A stretch of 64,000 nt of DNA from Lineus longissimus. Its lineage: Eukaryota > Nemertea > Pilidiophora > Heteronemertea > Lineidae. This document shows positions 57,277 to 64,000 of the stretch, piece after piece. Within the stretch, counting starts at the first letter, position 1, and the number at the start of each line of letters is the position of its first letter. The stretch lies in NCBI RefSeq assembly GCF_910592395.1, contig NC_088325.1, forward strand, positions 8,870,109 to 8,934,108, in the 5' to 3' direction. The position numbers and the translations under genes are program-made. The notes beneath the pieces were generated by a model. The model was not told where the DNA came from and did no database searches. It saw only the letters and a list, made by a program, of their open reading frames with translations.

Positions 57277-57672
57277 ATGGCTGGCATGATTTTAACTACA
57301 ATTTTTGGAGCAGTAGCTAATGCGACTGCTTTTGTTGGGGGGAATGCCATGTTCCACGCATTTGATGCGCAGAATGCTGCAGAAGAGCGTAAAAGACATG
57401 ATTTAGCAAGCGAAAAATTACAAAAGGAGTCAGCAACATGGTCGCACAATAGAATTAAACATCTTGATTTCCTTGCAGAACAGCGTCAGAAAAAACATCA
57501 AGCACAATCAGACATGTTAGACATGAAAGACTCTATCCGCTATTATGATAGCATCCATCCTAAGCCAAATTTAACTCACTATTATAAACCTAGTCAGAGT
57601 CAGAAAAATTATGAACAAGCCTATATTGCAGGAAGTGTTATTGGATCAGCTGTTTTGTCAAAATTTATTTAA
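57277..57672 (+). CDS. Small protein with hydrophobic N-terminus and coiled coil
   Basis: 131 residues, start in ATAAATGG. Homologue of 24706: hydrophobic MAGMILTTIFGAVANATAF, then ERKRHDLASEKLQKESATW, YYDSIHPKPN (YNHLHPER in the other) and HYYKPSQS. A Gly/Ala/Val stretch near the end may be membrane-associated. Confidence 0.72.
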   Translation: MAGMILTTIFGAVANATAFVGGNAMFHAFDAQNAAEERKRHDLASEKLQKESATWSHNRIKHLDFLAEQRQKKHQAQSDMLDMKDSIRYYDSIHPKPNLTHYYKPSQSQKNYEQAYIAGSVIGSAVLSKFI

Positions 57673-57677
57673 AATAA

Positions 57678-59177
57678 ATGGCTGACTTCGTTGAAGAAGG
57701 TGACTTAGCAGATGGTGAAAGGATAGAATTGGAGGATGTGGAAGATGATTTAAATGATCAACAAGAGGCAAATGATATTCTTAGGAATGAATTGACTGGA
57801 GATGTTCCACCTTCTAATGAAGATGATGTACGCATTGATACACCCGAAAGAAGAATGCAAATTCTTGAACCAAAATTAGAAAAACAATATGGTAAATTTA
57901 TAAGTTATATTGAAAGAGATTTACTAAAACCACATATTAAGTCTGAAAATGGTGTATATTACTATGTAGAAGGAGATAAAAAATTACAATTAACTTACAA
58001 AATTGATTATAAAGGTAGTAAAAGTGGTGATTTTAGATCAAAAGAGGCATTGGAAAAAGGTAAACAAAAAGCTTTAGCAATTAAATTTCTCAAACATTTT
58101 GAAGGAAAAGAAACAATATCACTTCCTGAAGGAACACCTAAAATAACTGGAGGTGTTCCTAAGTCAGGAAATTTTCAAGAAAGATTGAATCAAGCAGCTG
58201 ATGACCTGGATCCAGCTGGTGATTTAGGCTTAGGTGAACAAGAAACAAATGTTGTACAGGTTGCTCTGGAACCTGAAGTTACTGTTACTGAAACTGACTA
58301 CAACCTCTTCCAAGACACAAATATTGATACTGATGAAACAAATTTTATTGAAGTTGAACCTGAGACAGATATATCCAATGTTCAAACACATATTTTTGAT
58401 GAAACAGGCAAACCTATGAAAACAAATAATTCTAAATTAGATGATGCTATTGAATACATCAGACGTAAGTTACGTGGCATTAGGGAAAAATATAGACTGA
58501 TACGTAAGAGAATAATGGATAAAATAAACACATTGAAACAAAGTGATGATATTGAAATGGAACCATTAATTGAGACAGAGTACCATGTTTTGTACAAGGC
58601 TAATGAAGAAGAAGTTGAAATTGTTGAACAACTTAAAAAAGACACTAGGAATATAGCTAAACAAACAGCTTACAATTTTAAAGATCAAGTCAATGATACA
58701 AGTAAATCCTTAGGAGAAAGACTTGACGCATTATTCAAATTGAAAGGCTTTAAACTTGCTACTATTGTTAGTGCAGTTATTTTAGCCTTATCTGCCATTG
58801 GTGCAAGCTTTGTATATGGCATTGGCTCTTTAGTAAAACCAAGTGCTCCTTCTAAGATTACACCGGGAGGATCTGGAAGACCTAGTAAACCTATAGGACC
58901 TAGCAAACCTCCTAGTAAAATTACACAAGGTTTGATCAAATTTAAAAATTGGCTGCTTTCTTTAGGTAAAAAAGCTTTAGTAGCTTTGCCTGGAATTTAA
59001 GGTTCCATTGTGTCTACTATCTTAAAAGCAGCTGCTGGTGTTGTAGGATTTTTAGCAGAGCATTTGATTATTATGGTCGCAGTCACTATTTTAGTTATTG
59101 TTCAAGTATTATCAACCAATATAGGAAGCATTAAACAAAAAGCACATAATATTTCTTCTAAAATAAATGAACGTTAG
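57678..59177 (+). pseudogene. Coiled-coil / Pro-rich / membrane protein, late stop
   Basis: Homologue of 11584. Start in AATAAATGG. Open for 440 codons to TAA 58998-59000, just after the conserved LPGI; the frame then continues to TAG 59175-59177 with the conserved hydrophobic tail (VVGFLAEHLIIMV). So a single stop removes the last 59 codons, or it is read through. Acidic N-terminus, helical middle, hydrophobic segment TIVSAVILALSAIGASFVYG, and a Pro/Gly/Ser/Lys repeat. The end overlaps the next start. Confidence 0.78.
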
Positions 59178-59856
59178 ATTTCATGATGTATTAAGGATTC
59201 TACTTCCAGTGAGTATTCAGTCATATGAAACCGTGCAGGTTGAAAAGGCTATTATTCCTATGACTTACTATAATTTTTCAAGGGAATTACATAATCACTA
59301 TTTACGATTTGCGACTGTTGTTGATGGGGCCTATACAAATCAAGACTTGATCACTATTCCCAACGGATTTTATACTCCAGCTACTTATAATAAAGCAGTA
59401 CAGGAAGCGCTGAGTGAAAAAGGACATGTTGATAAATTTGAGTTAACTTATTTACCCAGTGAAGGTAAAATTAAAATTAAAGTCGAGCCACCATTTGCTG
59501 TAGTTCTCCATAAAGAACTAGGTGAAATATTTGGAATGACTTTTGAAGACAATACCTTTATAAGATCAGAAATTACTGGTAATAAACCTTGTAAACTCCT
59601 ACCCTATCATGAGTATAGAATTTCTTGCAGTATTGTTGATACACATAAAAATTTAGTGAATGGAAAGCGCAGTGATCTTATTACTTCATTTGTTCCCAAG
59701 GGTAAATATTATGGAGATATTCATGAATATACCTCCCTTCAAAAAGTAAAGATCGCAAAGCACGATCATACTAGTATTGAACTACAGGTCAAGGATCAGA
59801 ATGATGACCCCATTGAATTTTTAACTCCAGTTTCAATTGATTTACGATTAGAATAA
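59167..59856 (+). CDS. Penton-like minor capsid protein
   Basis: 229 residues. VEKAIIPMTYYNFSRELH near the N-terminus matches the TFYNIS segment of 25187; LITIPNGFYTPATYNKAVQE parallels AEITLPDGLYDLQSFSKVF; HEYRISCSIVDTHKNLVNG parallels HCDIIESNSVLSNG; terminal SIELQVKDQNDDPIEF is the last strand pair. Only one penton-type gene is seen in this element, versus two in the others. Start in AATAAATGA. Confidence 0.75.
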   Translation: MNVRFHDVLRILLPVSIQSYETVQVEKAIIPMTYYNFSRELHNHYLRFATVVDGAYTNQDLITIPNGFYTPATYNKAVQEALSEKGHVDKFELTYLPSEGKIKIKVEPPFAVVLHKELGEIFGMTFEDNTFIRSEITGNKPCKLLPYHEYRISCSIVDTHKNLVNGKRSDLITSFVPKGKYYGDIHEYTSLQKVKIAKHDHTSIELQVKDQNDDPIEFLTPVSIDLRLE

Positions 59857-60284
59857 ATGGATGATATAGATGGCGTTGATGCTGAACAATTTAGACTTGA
59901 AAAAATTAAAGAAAAAATGACAGAATTAGAGCTGAATATTGAAAAAAGAAAAAAATTAAATAAAAATTATAAAAAGCTAGTCAAATCTTACACGGTTGTG
60001 AAATTGGTATGTATATTACCAGTGTCACAGTCGCATCAATTGGAGCTGCGACAGTGATTGGAAATGTCATCAGTATTCCAATTTCTGCCATTTGTACACT
60101 CCTAGGATTGGTTGGAAAAATTGTAGTTCCTAAATTAAGGAAAAAAGAGAAAAAACATTTAGATATTTTAATTAAGAAAAAAGCATGCTTACGGAGTGTC
60201 GATAATTTACTTTCCAGATTCATGGATAATGGCACTATTTCTGCGAGTGAATTTGAGCTCATCCTAGAATCCGAAATGACATGA
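59857..60284 (+). pseudogene. Hydrophobic-core protein, one frameshift
   Basis: Start ATG 59857 overlaps the motif formed by the preceding stop (GAATAAATGG). The first piece (to about 60005) is charged and helical; the hydrophobic core and the DNGTISASEFELIL segment continue in another frame (60009-60284). It parallels 20878 (DSHISTDEFTLIL), so a one-base change near 60005 broke an ancestral single gene. Confidence 0.72.
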
Positions 60285-60369
60285 CTTTCATCTGAGATAA
60301 TCAGTTTGGGCTGTAAAAGCGAGTCAGGCAAAAGTAGTGTGGGGTGAGTAAATTTATAAGCTTTTTAGC

Positions 60370-60663
60370 TTATAAAATTACATCAATCGTGACTGTGCCA
60401 AGATTTACAAATCCATCTTTGTAATACCTTAAGTCTATTATAGAAACATCTAGCCATGGATTATAACAAACATGTCCATAAATGTGATTTTTAATCAACT
60501 TTCTTTTGTGCTCCATTAGACAAGTGTAATTCATTGGAAAGTCTGTGACATTCACAAGCGGAGCGAGAGTATTTCTAGGTACAAAATTAATTCCTGTCAA
60601 AATGACATTTCCAGTCATTGACAAGCATAGTACGCCAATGAGAGCTTTCACAGTTTTGTTCAT
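60370..60663 (-). CDS. Small secreted or membrane protein
   Basis: 97 residues. An N-terminal hydrophobic segment (ALIGVLCLSMTGNVILTGI) looks like a signal or anchor; the rest has YTCLMEHKRKLIKNHIYGHV and CYNPWLDVSIIDLRYY with two cysteines. An AAACCTATATCTAA motif lies 22-36 bases upstream. The small extracytoplasmic domain has no family I can name; no counterpart was seen in the other two elements. Confidence 0.6.
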   Translation of the reverse strand: MNKTVKALIGVLCLSMTGNVILTGINFVPRNTLAPLVNVTDFPMNYTCLMEHKRKLIKNHIYGHVCYNPWLDVSIIDLRYYKDGFVNLGTVTIDVIL

Positions 60664-60683
60664 TTATGATGTTTTTATTTTCT

Positions 60684-60698
60684 TTAGATATAGGTTTA
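60684..60698 (-). promoter_or_regulatory. AAACCTATATCTAA motif at the inner edge of the right terminal repeat
   Basis: It points inward to the 60370 gene; the mirrored copy at 45818-45832 points inward on the left side. The homology of the two terminal repeats ends exactly at this motif. Confidence 0.5.
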
Positions 60699-60706
60699 GT
60701 AGAAAA

Positions 60707-61006
60707 TTATTCCACAAGATTAAATCCATAAAATTTTTTACCCTGTTTTGTCTCCTTGACACCTGTGAATCTTATATAATTGTGATCACGATTTATTTTT
60801 TGTTTGATGACACTCGTCGCCCACACTGTCCATTCTTTAGCTTCTGAGTCTTCAAGTTCAAGGACTGTTGATTCTCCTATTTTTGTGCTTATACTTCTGA
60901 ATGAGTTGATTTTGTACCATTTGTTCACTGGAAGATCTTTAAATTTTAGATAATCTGTTGACTCTGTGACTCTTGATTCAAGTTCTTCATTTGACGGAAA
61001 GTTCAT
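60707..61006 (-). CDS. OB-fold-like small protein in the right terminal repeat
   Basis: 99 residues, inverted copy of 45510-45809 with four substitutions (TVLELEDSEAKEWTVW). Both are open, so neither has been lost since the two terminal copies diverged. Confidence 0.6.
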   Translation of the reverse strand: MNFPSNEELESRVTESTDYLKFKDLPVNKWYKINSFRSISTKIGESTVLELEDSEAKEWTVWATSVIKQKINRDHNYIRFTGVKETKQGKKFYGFNLVE

Positions 61007-61340
61007 TTTATTTACAAGAAAATAATTTTCTTTAGATATAGGTTTTGATAATTTTGGTAATTTTGATAATTTTGATAATTTTGGTAATTTTGATAATTTT
61101 GGTAATTTTGGTAATTTTGATAATTTTGATAATTTTGATAATTTTGATAATTTTGATAATTTTGTATTATTTGAACAATTTGGTCAATTTGGACAATTTA
61201 GTGACTTGACTGAGAAATGACTGGAAACTATTTAGACTAGGATTTGACTGAGACTCTTTTGAAACGTGTTGACTGGGATTTGACTTGGAGATTTTGACTG
61301 GGATTTGACTCTGAGTTAGGATGCCCATTATTACACTACT
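61007..61340. repeat. Outer portion of the right terminal repeat, repeats only
   Basis: Tandem TGATAATTT/TGGTAATTT array (61043-61167), then mirrored TGACTGGGATTTGACT direct repeats (about 61210-61315). No gene. Confidence 0.85.
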
Positions 61341-61346
61341 GAGTTG
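61341..61346. repeat. Target-site duplication GAGTTG, right copy
   Basis: Matches 45188-45193; pol resumes in frame. Confidence 0.93.
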
Positions 61347-64000
61347 TGGTAAAATTCCTTTGTCAATTGGTCACATCAAGTTTAAAGATACCAGTTTATA
61401 TGTCAGTGGAGAAGTCGTGGGGGTGCCCACAGATATTCTTCTCGACACTGGGGTAGGACTTACCTTGGTTAGTAACAGCCTGTGGAAGCAATCAAAGGAA
61501 ACAGATGGAAAGGAACTGAAGAAGGTCGATGGGTGTTTACAATCTGCTACTGGAGATAAACTGAAGATATTAGGCATGGTTGACATAACCTTCCAACTTG
61601 GATCCTTGGAATTTGAACATCCGACAGTGGTTGTGGAGAATCTGACTCATGACTGCCTCTTAGGGAGCGATTTCTTTACAACCAATGATTGTGCAATCGA
61701 TTATAAAACAGCGACGATGAGGATTGGTGAGAAGGAAGTACCACTCCGGAATCACCGTGAGGAGCCAAAGGTCTGCCGTGTTGTTCTGGGAAAACGAGTA
61801 ACTATTCCTGCCAATACGGAGATGATTATTCCGAGGAAACTAGCCAAATCACCATCAAAAAGTCATTTGGTACCAGGACTAGTTGAAACAGGATATAACC
61901 AGCAAAGATTCACAACAGGAAGATCTCTGGCGTCTTCGGACCATGGTAAGGTGCCAGTGAGAGTAGCCAATTTCTCGGACAAGCCAGTGACAATACAGTC
62001 AAATCGAACAATTGGATGGTTTCATCCAGTGGAGGAGATCAGTGCTGCTGAGGAACTGGAGCAGTTTCGGCGAAAGGATCTGGACTTCAAGCCACCGAAG
62101 AAAACGAAACGATCAAGACGCCCGAAAAAACCAGAGAGTATTTCACTGGAAACTAAAGTGCCTGTCAGTGAGCAGAAAAAGCCACAGGTTAACATTGCGA
62201 ACATTAAGACGGTGGATAACTCTGAGTCTGACAATAATTGCAAGGATAAGTCTTCAATTTCCAGTGAGGTTCCTGATAATGAGGCTGCACAAGCCCGGTT
62301 AGAAAAGCTTCTGGAAAAACTGGAGATAAAGGATCTTGACATAACCGTGGAACAAAGAGAAGTAGTGACAGATCTTATCGCAAGACATCAATATGTTTTC
62401 TCTATGGGAGATTTCGACTTGGGAAAGACCACTGTCATACAGCATACCATCGACACAGGAGATGCGGTGCCGATCAAGCAGCGAGCAAGACGTGAACCTC
62501 CACATAAGGAACACTTTGTTAAGGACACAGTCAAGGAACTATTCAATCGAGACCTGCTCAAGAAGTCAGATAGTCCTTGGAGCTCTCCGATCGTTCTGGC
62601 CAAGAAAGCTGATGGCTCATACAGATTATGTGTGGATTACCGGAAACTTAATTCAGTGACAGTCAAATCAGCACAGCCATTAGCTCGAATAGATGATACT
62701 CTGAACAAACTTTCGGGGGCCAAGTTCTTCTCTACTCTAGATTGCGCCAGTGGCTATTGGCAAGTGGGTATGTCACCTGAGGATCAGGCCAAGACATCGT
62801 TTGTGACGGGAGTAGACCAATATGAATGGAAAGTGATGCCATTTGGTTTAACATGAGCCCATGCAACGTTCACACGCATGATGAACACAGTCCTGGGAGG
62901 ACTGGACTTCTGTTTGGTTTACCTCGATGATATCATTGTTCATTCATCCAGTTTTGAAGAACACATGAGTCAGCTGGATCAAGTATTCACACACCTGGAA
63001 GCAGCCAATCTGAAGTTAAAACCAAGCAAGTGTAAACTTTTCCGAGAGATGGTGAAATTCCTTGGCCACATTGTGAACACTGGAGGCATATCAACAGATC
63101 CAGAGAAGGTTGAGAAAGTAAAAAATTGGCCTACTCCAACTTGTGTGTCAGAAATTCGTTCGTTCATGGGTCTTGCGACGTACTATCAAAAGTTTGTCCC
63201 AGACTTCGCTCAAATTGCCTCTCCATTGCACAATTTGACAAAGAAGGGTGTGCAATTCGCGTGGTCGGAGCAGTGCGAGAAATCTTTTCAGACATTGAAG
63301 GAGAAGCTGATAACTTCACCGATACTGGCCTATCCAGATTTCAGCAAGGACGCCGGATCTTTCATTCTGGATACAGATGCAAGCGATTTTGCCATAGGAG
63401 CAGTTTTGTCACAAAGGCAGAGAGATGGAACAGAGAAGGTCATAGCCTATGGGAGTAAAAGTCTACAAGGAGAAATGAATTACTGTACAACAAGGAGAGA
63501 AATGTTAGCATTTGTTACATTTGCAGAGCACTTCCGGTACTTTCTGCTTGGGAAGCAATTTCACGTGCGGGTGGATAATATGGCATTGAGATGGCTGTTG
63601 AACTTCAAGGAACCTTCAGGACAAATTGCGAGATGGCTAGAAAGGTTAGCAGAGTTTGACTACGTCATCGAACATCGGCCAGGAGTAAAACATGGTAATG
63701 CTGATGCATTGTCTAGGAGACCAAAGAAAGTTCGGCAACATGGAGATTGTCCATCCTGTGGACCCACAGACCGACCAGCACCTCCAATGGTTAACATAGT
63801 GCAACTAAAAACTTCTTTAGACATCCCGGAACTAACGATTGATGAGATCAGGAAAGCTCAGAAGGAAGATCCAGATATTCGGGCCATTCGACAACATATT
63901 GCTGAGACGACGGAGAAACCATCACAGAAGGCACTACAGTCATGTAGCTCTCTCCAGCGAGCTATTTGGGCTCAGCATGGTCTACTGGAAATAAAGGACG
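61341..64000 (+). pseudogene. Ty3/gypsy pol: protease, reverse transcriptase, RNase H (partial, one stop)
   Basis: Open except for one TGA at 62854-62856, just after the MPFGL motif of reverse transcriptase. Protease: ILLDTGVGLTLVS (active-site DTG, about 61436). Reverse transcriptase: YRLCVDYRKLN, FSTLDCASGYWQV, then LVYLDDIIVHS (catalytic YLDD, about 62918). RNase H: FILDTDASDFAIGAVLSQ, REMLAF and HVRVDN. After NADALSRRP the linker to integrase begins and runs off the window. The stop, if real, makes the copy defective. Confidence 0.9.

Larger units (their letters stand above)
45194..61340. mobile_element. Third Polinton/Maverick, inserted in a Ty3/gypsy pol gene
   Basis: 16,147 bp with about 640-bp terminal inverted repeats and a GAGTTG duplication; ends read AGTAGTGTAA and TTACACTACT. 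It encodes PolB, integrase, ATPase, major capsid and penton-like proteins plus small proteins homologous to those of the other two, but is distantly related and ordered differently. All but two genes are intact. It contains no family-A or family-B repeats. Confidence 0.95.
60684..61340. repeat. Third Polinton right terminal inverted repeat
   Basis: Reverse complement of 45194-45832, about 18 bases longer because of the tandem AT-rich array. Confidence 0.92.
43513..64000 (+). mobile_element. Ty3/gypsy LTR retrotransposon, interrupted by the third Polinton, runs off the window
   Basis: Gag with CCHC knuckles, then pol with aspartic protease, reverse transcriptase and RNase H in the Ty3/gypsy order. 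The third Polinton sits in pol between 45193 and 61341, with a GAGTTG duplication; pol is in the same frame on both sides. The true left edge is upstream of 43513 and the right edge beyond 64000. Confidence 0.88.

Noticed and set aside
62012-62659. Several overlapping frames inside retrotransposon pol
   Set aside because: Shadows of the pol frame, which has recognisable reverse transcriptase motifs.

Overview
The window is AT-rich eukaryotic DNA, most likely from an aquatic invertebrate animal (inference: a metazoan-type Ty3/gypsy retrotransposon and animal-type Polintons; the species cannot be named). It is almost wholly a nest of mobile elements. Three Polinton/Maverick elements (virus-like DNA transposons with protein-primed-type DNA polymerase B, retroviral-type integrase, packaging ATPase and capsid genes) and one Ty3/gypsy retrotransposon account for about 63 of 64 kb.

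Layout. 1-884 is flank with CCATCTTGG-rich repeats. 891-42749 is an outer Polinton with 224-bp terminal inverted repeats and target duplication CTGATC. A closely related inner Polinton (9886-28432, target duplication GACTCG) sits inside the outer polymerase gene. A near-perfect 4,117-bp tandem duplication (27570-31686 and 31687-35803) spans the right end of the inner element and part of the outer one. Without the inner element and the extra duplicate the outer Polinton is about 19.2 kb and the inner 18.5 kb, both normal sizes. A Ty3/gypsy element follows (gag 43513-44772, pol split at 45187/61347 and running off the window). A third, clearly different Polinton (45194-61340, target duplication GAGTTG, about 640-bp terminal repeats each carrying a small OB-fold-like gene) interrupts pol.

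Gene content. Outer and inner elements share one order: structural protein, coiled-coil/membrane protein, zinc-ribbon protein, Q/N-rich protein, small membrane protein, a variable penton-like protein, PolB, then on the other side a hydrophobic-core protein, a Pro-rich peptide, an HNH nuclease-like protein, integrase with chromodomain, ATPase, small membrane proteins, a second penton-like protein and the double-jelly-roll-type major capsid protein. The third element carries homologues of most of these in a different order. Many genes in the first two are broken by single stops or one-base shifts; the third has only two broken genes. I see no adenain-type maturation protease in any of them.

Most unusual signals. 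(1) A family of about 30-bp double-hairpin repeats is scattered through the outer and inner Polintons, mostly inside coding regions as exact 10-codon inserts; stems covary, and the loop sequence or linker changes with reading frame so that no stop is made. (2) The outermost 130 bp of both elements is a palindrome whose 20-bp arms differ between elements yet remain perfectly self-complementary. (3) Most genes start inside TAAATG, like poxvirus late promoters, while replication-type genes of the third element carry an upstream AAACCTATATCTAA-like motif. (4) One penton-like protein has swapped internal cassettes between otherwise near-identical elements.
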